This document shows, one piece after another, positions 1-8,500 of a stretch of DNA of 19,136 nucleotides (its first letter is position 1; each line of letters starts with the position of its first letter). The notes beneath the pieces were generated by a model. That model saw only the letters and a program-made list of their open reading frames with translations. It ran no database searches and was not told where the DNA came from. The DNA is from Cyanobacteria bacterium UBA5018. Its GTDB lineage: Bacteria; Cyanobacteriota; Cyanobacteriia; PCC-6307; Cyanobiaceae. The stretch lies in the NCBI GenBank assembly GCA_002396505.1, contig DGYA01000051.1:24697-43832 (forward strand), in the 5' to 3' direction. The position numbers and the translations under genes are program-made.

Positions 1-313
1 GACTCTGGAAAACCGCCATTTCGGCAATCCAGCCAACCGGCAGCCTTTGCAGGATCAGAGTTCAATTGGCCACTGGTAGGGCTTCCCATGACTTCATTAG
101 ACGCCTAGATAGCCACCAGCCGCCTGGATAAAAAACGGAGTAGCCAGGGATATCATGCAAATCAGGAATAACTTCATGGGAATCGTGAGCCGACTTGGGA
201 GCCAGCCGCAGGCTCATTATTGAGATTTACAATAATTCTGCGGCTGGGCAATTCAGAAGGCTACCTAAAAACTAAGTGTTTAGAGGTCAACCGACCAGGC
301 CTTTAGAGATAGA
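1..313. other. Stretch without an identified gene
   Basis: This end of the window is richer in A and T than the rest. All three plus-strand frames are open for 25 to about 43 codons from the window edge (stops near 79, 108 and 131). None has a recognisable motif, so a gene tail entering from the left cannot be confirmed or excluded. After about 131 no convincing coding frame was seen. The only clear structure is the nested inverted repeat at 202-247, listed separately. No tRNA or known cyanobacterial small RNA was recognised. Confidence 0.5.
202..247. repeat. Nested inverted repeat / strong hairpin
   Basis: Positions 202-211 (CCAGCCGCAG) are the exact reverse complement of 238-247 (CTGCGGCTGG). 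Inside them, 216-222 (ATTATTG) pairs exactly with 230-236 (CAATAAT), leaving a 7-base loop. The two stems are separated by 4 unpaired bases on one side and 1 on the other. It lies 66 bases beyond the stop of the last gene of the minus-strand ilvE-metH run, so it could end or stabilise that transcript. Neither strand has a T-run after the outer stem, so it is not a classic intrinsic terminator. It could also be part of a small RNA. Confidence 0.6.
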
Positions 314-586
314 TCAGCTGTAGAAAAAGGCGATCTCCTTTTCCTTGAGGCCCTCCCAGCCAGCGGCCTTGAGGCGGGCATCGAGGCTGGCTTGATCGAG
401 GTGCTTGCTACCGGTCTTAACGATGCGGTTGCGCATTGATTTCTTGACGCCGCTGCGGGCGCGCTGGCTCTCCAGCTCCATCACCTCGTTGTAAAGGGAA
501 AGCATCTCGACTGGGATCGGACTGCCGTCTAGGTCGATGCCCTGTTGGATGGCGGCGTCGACGCCGTCTGGACCGGCGATGGCCAT
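314..586 (-). CDS. Conserved-looking small protein of unknown function (90 aa)
   Basis: The family is not recognised. The protein is soluble and charged, with no signal peptide or membrane segment. A helical, acidic-then-basic middle (about residues 28-60, with a KKSMRNRIVK stretch) is followed by a lysine-rich end closing in IAFFYS. The ATG lies 27 bases after the metH stop codon on the same strand, so it is probably the last gene of the ilvE-metH transcript. No good Shine-Dalgarno sequence precedes it. The position and protein-like composition argue for a real gene. A link to methionine or corrinoid metabolism would be inferred from position only. Confidence 0.7.
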   Translation of the reverse strand: MAIAGPDGVDAAIQQGIDLDGSPIPVEMLSLYNEVMELESQRARSGVKKSMRNRIVKTGSKHLDQASLDARLKAAGWEGLKEKEIAFFYS

Positions 587-613
587 GGTGCTCTAGGCAA
601 GTGCCCAGCGAGG

Positions 614-3600
614 CTAGGCGCTGAAGTAGCGCGCCTTGCTGTGCAGGGCCACCAGGGCAGTGGTGCTCTGCTCGGGCTCCAGTTGATCGCTGTCATCCAT
701 CGACAGACCAATGCGGCTGGCGCCCAGCCAGTCAAGTTGCTGCCGGGAATCGGCCACGTTGGGACAGGCTGGATAGCCAAAGGAGTAGCGACTACCGCGA
801 TAGCGCTGGGCCAGTACATCTCTTAACAGCTGGGGCTCCTGGGCAGCAAAGCCAAGTTCACGCCTGATGCGAGCATGGGCCCACTCGGCCAGGGCCTCGG
901 CCATCTGGACAGAAAGACCATGGAAATAAAGATAGTCAGTATACTGATTAGCCTTAAATAGCTTTTGGGCAAATGCTGTGGCCTGCTCGCCCATGGTTAC
1001 CGCCTGCATGGCCAATACATCTGATGGCAACATCTCTCCGTCAGGGCTCGTAACCAGGTCGCGATAAAAATCGGCGATGCAATAGCGGTTTCCGGAGCGT
1101 TGGCGGGGCAGCTCAAAGCCGCCCAACAGCTGCCGAGCCTCACCAGCGGCAGCGCCGGGCGCCAGTCCAGCTGGATCGAACACCCGCAGGCTGTTGCCAG
1201 CGCGGCCACAGGGGTAATAGCCATAGACCACCCTCGGGGTGAGCAAGCCCTCGGCTAAGCAGCGTTGCTGCCAGTGCCTCAGCACTGGCTCGGCCTTCTC
1301 GGCCAACATGGCCTCATACTCCTGGCGGCTCTGTTGCTGGCTTTTGCGCAGTTGCCACTGGCCTGCAAACAGGGCGTTGCGATCGAGATAGGTGAACACC
1401 TCCTCCAGATCAATGGCGCTCTCCAGCAGTACACAACTGCCCCAAAAAGGTGGTGCCAGGGCTGGCTCCTCGAGCACCACCTCAGAGCGGTGATCATTGG
1501 CCACGGCAGGGGCTGCCGCACTGGCAATAGGAGTTAACTCCTGGCCCGGGCCACTCTGCTCTGGCTCTGCTGCTTGGGGGAGAGGTGACACTTTGTCGCT
1601 TTCATCCCTGGAGTCACCTAAACCCAGACCCTCGGGCACCGCAGCCAGAAAACCGCTTTGATCGTCCCAGTTGGTGGCTCGCTTGGCCTCCATCAGCGCA
1701 TCCATGAAGCGCAAATCGGTGAAGGCATCGCGGCCATAGATCACCTGGCCTCGGTAGGCGGCGCGGCAGTCGCCATGGACAAAGCGAGGGGTGAGGGCCG
1801 CTCCGCCAAGGATTACAGGCACCGAAATCCCTACCTTATTAAATGCCTCCAGGTTGTCCTTCATGAAGGCCGTAGACTTCACCAACAGGCCACTCATGGC
1901 TATGCAATCCGCCCGATGCTCCCGCTGGGCTTCTACGATTGCCTCACAGCTCTGCTTGATACCCAAATTTATAACATCATATCCATTGTTGGTTAAAATA
2001 ATGTCTACAAGATTTTTGCCAATATCATGAACATCACCTTTGACGGTGGCAATCAATAGCTTGCCCTTGCTGCTGCTCTTTTTTTCTCCATCCGGACCTT
2101 CAAGTTTATCCATGAAGGGCTCAAGGTAGGCGACTGCCGCCTTCATGGTCTCGGCACTTTGCAGCACGAAAGGCAGCTGCATTTGGCCGGAGCCAAACAG
2201 CTCACCCACCACCTTCATGCCATCCAGCAAAAAGCTATTGATGATCTGCAGCGGTGGATAAGACTCCATAGCCAACTGCAGGGCCGCCTCCAAGCCAATG
2301 CGTTCGCCATCGATAATTTGCTGCTTGAGGCGCTCCTCCACCGGCAGATCAGCCAGGGAAGGGCCGGAGGCTCTGGCATCTTTTGCTGTAACCCCCTCAA
2401 AAAGAGTGGTAAGCTTGGTTAGGGGATCGTAGCTACAAACACCCTGATCGAAACGTCGACGGTCATAGATTAGATCCCGGCATACCTGTTGATGATCTTC
2501 ACTGATTTTGGCCAGTGGCAGAATTTTAACTGGGCTAACAATTGCCGCATCCATGCCGGCTTCGCAGCAGTCATGCAAGAATACACTATTTAGAACAATA
2601 CGAGCAGCAGGAGAAAGGCCAAAACTCACATTGCTGATGCCCAGCACCACATGTACCGCCGGCAAGTTCTGGCGAATCAGCCGGATTGCCTCTAGGGTTG
2701 CCGCAGCATTTTTGCGATCTTCCTCGATGCCAGTGGAGATAGGTAGAGCTAGCGGATCGTAAAAGATTTCGTGGGCCGGGATGCCTGCTGCCAAGGCATC
2801 CCGATAGGCCCGCTGGGCAATGGCGAATTTGCGCTCTGCCGAGCGGGCCATACCCTCTTCATCGATGGTGCCCACCACCAGGCCGGCGCCATAGGCCTTA
2901 GCCAGCTCTAAAACCTTAAAAAAGCGTTCATCACCATCTTCATAATTGGTTGAATTTAGCAGGCACTTTCCGCCGGACATCTTTAAGCCGGCTTCCATTT
3001 TTTGCCATTCCGTCGAATCGAGCATCAGGGGCAAATTGACGTTAGTCACCAGGCGACTCACCAACTTCCGCATATCGCTTTCACCATCACGCCCCACGTA
3101 GTCTACATTTACATCCAGGATGTGGGCATTCTCCTTGACCTGGTCACGGGCAACTGCCACCAGCCCATCCCAGTCCTCTTGATTAAGAAGATCGCGAACT
3201 TTTTTGCTGCCACTGGCATTGAGGCGTTCGCCAATGATCAAAAAGGAGTTGTCCTGGTGATAGGGAGTAGTGGCATAGATAGAGGCGGCCGCTGCCTCCG
3301 CCTGCAGCAGTGGTCGCTGGTGGCGATTGGCCGGGGTACGCACCTGGCGGGCCGCCGGCTTAAGTTCAGCACTAAGTTCAGCTAGGCTACCAATGTGGGC
3401 CGGGGTGGTGCCACAACAGCCTCCGATCACCTGTACGCCGAGATCCTCCACGAAGTGCATTAACTGCATCTTCATCTCGATGGGGGTGAGTCTGTAGTGG
3501 GCTACACCGCCAACATTTTCAGGCAGGCCAGCATTGGGAATGCAGCTAACCACAAAGGGGCTATGGGCACTCAGATAATTAATATGCTCTTTCATCTGCT

Positions 3601-4555
3601 CTGGACCGGTTGCACAATTAAGCCCGAGAATGTCAATGGGGAATGGTTCTAAAATTGACACCACTGCGGCGATGTCTGAACCAACCAGCATCGTGCCGGT
3701 GGTTTCCATCGTCACGCTCACCATCAGGGGCCGGCGTTGACCACATTTTGCAAAGGCGGCCTCTATACCCTGCAGGGCAGCCTTGATCTGCAATACATCC
3801 TGACAGGTTTCGACAATAAAAAGGTCCACATTTCCCGCCAGCAGACCCTCGGCCTGCTCCTGGAAAGAGTCCCGCATGCTGTCAAAATCGACATGCCCAA
3901 GGGTGGGTAATTTGGTGGTTGGTCCGATCGAACCGGCCACAAAGCGCGGTTTCTCTGGGGTGCTGTAGGCGTCGGCCACCTGCCGGGCCAATTCCGCAGC
4001 TCGCTGGTTAATGGCAAAGGCCTGGTCAGCAATATCGTATTCCGCCAGAACAAGTGAGGTGGCACCAAATGTGTCGGTTTCAATTACATCGCAACCCACC
4101 TCAAGGAACTGGCGATGTACGGCCTGCACCGCATCCGGTCGTGTGAATACCAGATATTCGTTGCAACCTTCCAGGGCAGCACCGCCGAAATCCTCAGCGC
4201 TGAGGTTCATCTGTTGCAGCGAGGTGCCGGTGGCGCCGTCAAACACCAACACCGGCCGATCGGGACCATGCAACCGCTCTAGAAAGGCGCTGACCTGGCC
4301 AGGGTCGTCATCGCTGGCACCGGTTAGTGGCTTGGCGCCCGCTGAAGCTTTAGTGCCAGCTGAAGCTTTAGCGGGCACTAAAACTTTAGCGGGCGCTGAA
4401 GCTTGAGTGCCCAGTGAAGCATTGGCCTCAGCTGAGGCATTTACGCCCGCTGAAGCTTTGGCCTCAGCTGAAGCGCTAGCGCTCAGTGAAGCTTTGACCT
4501 CAACGCCGACAGCAGAGCTGTCGGCGGTGGAGCTAGAGGCGGTGGAGTTGGCCAT
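614..4555 (-). CDS. metH: Cobalamin-dependent methionine synthase with repetitive N-terminal extension
   Basis: MetH transfers a methyl group from 5-methyltetrahydrofolate to homocysteine through a corrinoid, in the cytoplasm. All four modules are visible in the 1313 residues: homocysteine-binding (about 95-395, zinc ligands Cys314, Cys380 and Cys381 in GLNCATG and IGGCCGTTP); pterin-binding (about 435-700); cap plus corrinoid-binding (about 740-960, with D841-x-H843-x-x-G846 carrying the axial histidine); and reactivation domain (about 1035-1310, R1256-x3-GY for AdoMet). E. coli MetH has 1227 residues; the excess is mainly the first about 85 residues, where 21-80 form ten six-residue repeats. 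Residues about 970-1030 are a Pro/Ala/Glu-rich linker. The ATG has AGGA seven bases upstream and lies 26 bases after the ilvE stop; no later Met occurs before residue 116, inside the first domain. Confidence 0.97.
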   Translation of the reverse strand: MANSTASSSTADSSAVGVEVKASLSASASAEAKASAGVNASAEANASLGTQASAPAKVLVPAKASAGTKASAGAKPLTGASDDDPGQVSAFLERLHGPDRPVLVFDGATGTSLQQMNLSAEDFGGAALEGCNEYLVFTRPDAVQAVHRQFLEVGCDVIETDTFGATSLVLAEYDIADQAFAINQRAAELARQVADAYSTPEKPRFVAGSIGPTTKLPTLGHVDFDSMRDSFQEQAEGLLAGNVDLFIVETCQDVLQIKAALQGIEAAFAKCGQRRPLMVSVTMETTGTMLVGSDIAAVVSILEPFPIDILGLNCATGPEQMKEHINYLSAHSPFVVSCIPNAGLPENVGGVAHYRLTPIEMKMQLMHFVEDLGVQVIGGCCGTTPAHIGSLAELSAELKPAARQVRTPANRHQRPLLQAEAAAASIYATTPYHQDNSFLIIGERLNASGSKKVRDLLNQEDWDGLVAVARDQVKENAHILDVNVDYVGRDGESDMRKLVSRLVTNVNLPLMLDSTEWQKMEAGLKMSGGKCLLNSTNYEDGDERFFKVLELAKAYGAGLVVGTIDEEGMARSAERKFAIAQRAYRDALAAGIPAHEIFYDPLALPISTGIEEDRKNAAATLEAIRLIRQNLPAVHVVLGISNVSFGLSPAARIVLNSVFLHDCCEAGMDAAIVSPVKILPLAKISEDHQQVCRDLIYDRRRFDQGVCSYDPLTKLTTLFEGVTAKDARASGPSLADLPVEERLKQQIIDGERIGLEAALQLAMESYPPLQIINSFLLDGMKVVGELFGSGQMQLPFVLQSAETMKAAVAYLEPFMDKLEGPDGEKKSSSKGKLLIATVKGDVHDIGKNLVDIILTNNGYDVINLGIKQSCEAIVEAQREHRADCIAMSGLLVKSTAFMKDNLEAFNKVGISVPVILGGAALTPRFVHGDCRAAYRGQVIYGRDAFTDLRFMDALMEAKRATNWDDQSGFLAAVPEGLGLGDSRDESDKVSPLPQAAEPEQSGPGQELTPIASAAAPAVANDHRSEVVLEEPALAPPFWGSCVLLESAIDLEEVFTYLDRNALFAGQWQLRKSQQQSRQEYEAMLAEKAEPVLRHWQQRCLAEGLLTPRVVYGYYPCGRAGNSLRVFDPAGLAPGAAAGEARQLLGGFELPRQRSGNRYCIADFYRDLVTSPDGEMLPSDVLAMQAVTMGEQATAFAQKLFKANQYTDYLYFHGLSVQMAEALAEWAHARIRRELGFAAQEPQLLRDVLAQRYRGSRYSFGYPACPNVADSRQQLDWLGASRIGLSMDDSDQLEPEQSTTALVALHSKARYFSA
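4316..4495 (-). repeat. Ten in-frame 18-base tandem units in metH
   Basis: On the coding strand residues 21-80 of MetH divide into ten consecutive six-residue units: KASLSA, SASAEA, KASAGV, NASAEA, NASLGT, QASAPA, KVLVPA, KASAGT, KASAGA and KPLTGA. The DNA unit is close to AAAGCTTCAGCGGGCGCT, with scattered substitutions. The last unit and the KVLVPA unit are the most diverged. The encoded tail is low in complexity, Ala/Ser-rich and mildly basic, and lies outside every known MetH domain. There are no unique spacers, so this is not a CRISPR-type array. Confidence 0.92.
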
Positions 4556-4581
4556 TGGTGAATCCTGGCTGGGGCTGGTGC

Positions 4582-5499
4582 TCAGGGATTGAGGCGAACC
4601 CGCTGCACCCAGTGTTCATAGTCAGAATCTCGGCCTTCGGTGATCGCCGTGAGCCGCTCGCGGATTTTCTCCATAACCGGCCGGCTGGCGGAAAGGTCGG
4701 TGGATTCCACCCGACGCACCGGCGTCACCTTGGCGGCCGTGCCGCTCAGAAACACCTCATCGGCCACAAATAACTCACTCTTATCCACCGGCCTTTCGAT
4801 CACTTCGATACCCATGGCACGGGCGAGTTCCATGACACTGGCACGGGTGATTCCCTCCAAAATATCCTGATCAACCCCAGGGGTGATCAACACTCCATCG
4901 CGAACAATGAACAGGTTCATGCCGCTTGCCTCACTAACTTTGCCGCGGCTGTTGAGCAACAGAGCTTCATCGAAGCCGCTCTTGACCGCTTCTGTCTTGG
5001 CGAGGGAACTGGTGATGTAGGCACCGCTGATCTTGCCTCGCAGGGGCAGGGAGCGATCCTCTTGGCGCGCCCAGGAGCTAATCCGGCAGCTCACCCCCTC
5101 GGGCGAGAGGTAATCCCCCAATGCCAAACCATAGATCAAGAAATCAGTCTCAATATTATGCAGTCTAGGGGCAATACCCAGATCACTTGTATAAACGAAA
5201 GGCCGCAGGTAAACAGGGCAACTGGGCTTGTTGGCCTGCAGGAAGGCGTGGATCGCGTCATGGATTGTCTGCTCGCTGAGCTCGGTGAGCAGGAGGCGAG
5301 CGCTTTGGCTCAGCCGCCGCGCATGGCGGTCGGCGCGGAACAGCAGGATTTCGCCAGGATCGCTGGGATTGGGCAGGGCCCGCATGCCGCCGAAGGCTCC
5401 GGTGCCGTAGTGGAGGGCATGGGTGGCCACCGATAGAGTCGCTTCCGCGAAGGGGACGCAGCGTCCGCCGAACCAGGCGTAGGGCAGGAACTGGTGCAT
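4582..5499 (-). CDS. ilvE: Branched-chain amino acid aminotransferase
   Basis: This is a class IV PLP-dependent aminotransferase for the last step of valine, leucine and isoleucine synthesis, moving an amino group between glutamate and branched 2-oxo acids in the cytoplasm. The 305 residues match the usual length of about 300-310. Lys156 in LRGKISGAYITSS is the expected PLP Schiff-base lysine. Glu190 lies in VSEASGMNLF, GITRASV is at 216-222, and DEVFLSGTAAKVTPVR at 247-262 forms the phosphate-binding end. The N-terminal ALHYGTGAFGGMRA is typical. A D-amino-acid transaminase is less likely given this overall pattern. It appears to be the first gene of a run with metH, and it starts back to back with cobN. 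The ATG has no strong ribosome-binding site. Confidence 0.95.
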   Translation of the reverse strand: MHQFLPYAWFGGRCVPFAEATLSVATHALHYGTGAFGGMRALPNPSDPGEILLFRADRHARRLSQSARLLLTELSEQTIHDAIHAFLQANKPSCPVYLRPFVYTSDLGIAPRLHNIETDFLIYGLALGDYLSPEGVSCRISSWARQEDRSLPLRGKISGAYITSSLAKTEAVKSGFDEALLLNSRGKVSEASGMNLFIVRDGVLITPGVDQDILEGITRASVMELARAMGIEVIERPVDKSELFVADEVFLSGTAAKVTPVRRVESTDLSASRPVMEKIRERLTAITEGRDSDYEHWVQRVRLNP

Positions 5500-5566
5500 G
5501 GCTGGCGGTGCGAACTGTTAGGCCTGGCAGGTTCCGATCTTCTCACCGCACCAGCAGGATGGGGAG
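5500..5566. promoter_or_regulatory. Divergent ilvE / cobN promoter region
   Basis: These 67 bases separate the two start codons and must hold, or overlap, the promoters for both transcripts unless they lie inside genes. On the plus strand AGGA and GGGGAG lie just before the cobN ATG and would serve as its ribosome-binding site. The interval is far too short for a cobalamin riboswitch, and no B12-box-like sequence was seen. No clear -35/-10 pair can be named. Confidence 0.4.
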
Positions 5567-8500
5567 ATGCACAGGCTGGCGACAATTCCAGGTGGTGGCG
5601 ATGAGGCGGATGCCGGGGCCTTGATCGAGCAACCACCGGCAGCGGTGCTGCTGCTGAGCAGCGCCGATACCGACCTGCTGGCGATCGATCAACTGCTGGC
5701 CAGCGATCCTGAACTGCTGGGCTGCGAGCTGCGGGCCCTCAACCTGGCGGGCCTGGCCCACCCGGCCGTGGTGGACCACTACCTGGCCAGCACCGGCCGC
5801 CAGGCCCAGCTGGTGGTGGTGCGTTTACTTGGCGGCAGGGGCCACTGGAGCTATGGCCTGGAGGCCCTGGGGCGCTGGGCCCAGCAGCCCGGTGCCGGCG
5901 GTGCCGGCGGTGCCGGCAGGCAGCTGCTGGTGATGGCCGGCACGGCTGAGGACGATCGGGAGCTGGCGGAACTGGGTACGGTGGACCCCCAGTTGGCGAT
6001 GGCCCTCGCCGCCTGCCTGCGCATTGGCGGGCCCGCCAACCTCCGCCAATTGCTGTTGGTATTGAGGGCCCTGTTAGAAGGTCGCCCACCGCCGCCGCCC
6101 CAGCCAGAGCCCCTGGCCGATCCCCTCCCCCATGACTGGCGCCAGGAAGCGGGGCCAAGGGTGGGCTTGATCGTCTATCGGGCCCTGCTCCAGGCCGGAG
6201 ATCTGGAGTTGATGCAGGCCGCCCTCGACGCCCTGCGCGGTCGGGGTCTGGCACCGCGGGCGATCTGGGTAAGTGGCCTGCGGGAGCCAGGGGTGCAGCG
6301 GGGTGTCGCCGATCTACTGGAGCGAGAAGCGGTGCAAGCGGTGTTGTGCTGCACCTCCTTCGCCTCGGTGCAGTTTGCCGAGGCCGGCCTTGGCGCTCCC
6401 CTCTGGGAGCGCCTGGGGGTGCCGGTGTTTCAGGTGCTCAGTTGCGGCCGCAGCAGGGCCAGTTGGCAGGCCAGCAGCATCGGCCTGGGGCCCACGGAAC
6501 TGGGGCTGCAGGTGGCCCTGCCCGAACTGGATGGCCGCATCACCACCCGCATCGGCGCCTTCAAGGAGAGCCAAGGCGCCAGCCCAAGGCTGGCTGCCGC
6601 CCTGCCGCGCTATCGAGCCGATGGCGAACGCCTCAGCTGGATCGCCCAGCTGGCTGCCAACTGGATTGAACTGCGCCAAACGCCAGCGCCGGAGCGCCGG
6701 GTGGCCCTGGTGCTGGCCAACTACCCCACCCGCAATGCCCGCCTCGCCAATGGCGTTGGCCTGGATACACCGGCCTCCACCGCCTTGATGCTGCAGTGGC
6801 TGCGAGAGGCCGGCTACACCACCGGCGAGCAGCTACCGGCCGATGGCGCCGCCCTGATCGCCCTGCTGCTGGCCGGCCGCACCAACGACCCGGAGAGTGG
6901 CCACCGCCCGCCCCTCAGCCATCTCCCCCTGGCTGGTTACCAAAACTGGTATCGCCAGCTGCCAGCGGCGGGTCGAGCGCGGCTGGAGCAGGTTTGGGGC
7001 CCACCTGAGGCAGATGCCGCCCTGGAGCGAGACGCCGCCGGCCAGCCAGCCTTTGCCATCGCGGGCATCCGGTTTGGCCAGGTGGTGGTGCTAGTGCAAC
7101 CCGAGCGGGGCTATGACCGCGACCCCAGCCTCAGCTACCACTGCCCCGACCTGCCGCCCACCCACGCCTACCTGGCCCAATACCTCTGGTTGCGCAGCAG
7201 TTTTGCCGCCCAGGTGGTGGTGCATGTGGGCAAGCACGGCAATTTGGAGTGGTTGCCAGGCAAGGGCCTCGGCCTCTCGGATGCCTGCTTCCCCGAGTGG
7301 GCCCTAGGTCCGCTGCCGCATCTCTATCCCTTCATCGTCAATGACCCGGGAGAGGGCAGCCAGGCCAAGCGGCGCGCCCAGGCCGTAATCCTCGATCACC
7401 TCACTCCCCCCCTGGGCCGGGCGGGCCTGCACGGGGAGCTGCAACAGCTGGAAGCACTGCTCGACGAGTACTGGCAGGCCAGAGAGTTGGGCGGTGAGCG
7501 CAGCCTGGGCCTGGGCCAGCACCTAGCGCAGCGCCTACAGCAACTGCAGTTGCCCCTCGAATTGCCCCTGGAATTGCCTCTGCAATTACCCCAGGCAACA
7601 GGCCCAGAGCAAGGGGCGGAACCCCTGACCAGGGGCGAGCAGCTGGAGGCGCAACTAAACGCAGCCGATGGCTATCTCTGCGAACTCAAGGAAGCCCAGA
7701 TCCGGCTGGGATTGCACACCTACGGCCAATTACCAGCAGCTGAACGGCTCACCGAGCTGCTGCTCTGCCTAGCCCGGGCACCCCAGGAGGGCCAGCCCGG
7801 ATTTACCCAGGCAATCGCCCGGGATCTGGGTCTCAGCCTGGATCCTTGGACCGATGCCGATGCTGCCCCCCTCCAGCCCCTGGATAAACAATTGCTGGCC
7901 GCCCACAGCGAGCGGCCGCTGCGGCTGGTGGGGGACGCGGTGGAGCTGTTGGAACAGCGGGCCCTGGAGCTGTTGCAAGCCCTGGTGAATGCCGAGGCGA
8001 TGGGCGAATCCACCGCGGGCGAACTCAACGCCGCCAGCCCCTGGGGGCCAGCGGGCCCGGCGGGCCAGGCCGCCCTGGAGCGCATTAGCCGGCAGCTGCT
8101 GCCGCGACTGCTGGCCTGCGCGGAAGCCGAACGCTCCGCCTTTTTGAACGGTGTGGCGGGCCAGCACATCGCCGCCGGGCCCTCCGGTGCCCCCACCCGC
8201 GGCAGGCCCGACCTGCTGCCCACCGGCCGCAACTTCTACAGCCTCGATCTGCGGGGCCTGCCCACGGAAGCGGCCTGGGATCTGGGCCGCCGCAGCGCCG
8301 AACTGCTGCTGGAGCTGCACCTGCAGGAGCAGGGGGAACACCTCCAAACCCTTGCCCTAAGTGTCTGGGGTACGGCGACGATGCGCAACGGCGGCGAGGA
8401 CATCGCCCAGGCGCTGGCCTTGATGGGGGTGCGACCGGTGTGGGATGGGCCCAGCCGGCGCCTGGTGGATCTGGAGCTGATTCCCCTATCGCTTTTGGCT

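Noticed and set aside
1..131. C-terminal end of a plus-strand gene entering from the left edge
   Set aside because: All three frames are open for similar short distances and none shows a recognisable motif, so a choice would be a guess.
4316..4495. Possible CRISPR-like array in the 18-base repeats
   Set aside because: Units are contiguous without unique spacers, lie in frame inside metH and vary by ordinary substitutions.
4407..4592. Plus-strand Ala/Glu/Ser-rich open frame opposite the metH start
   Set aside because: It is the antisense shadow of the same repeat, which keeps several frames open; it has no independent support.
5500..5566. Cobalamin riboswitch before cobN or upstream of metH
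   Set aside because: The gap is far shorter than the roughly 200 bases needed, and no B12-box-like sequence was seen.
5739..6254. Long minus-strand open frames inside cobN, here and at 7720-8347
   Set aside because: High GC leaves many antisense frames open. Their translations are Pro/Arg/Gly-rich with no motif, while the plus-strand frame is unmistakably CobN.
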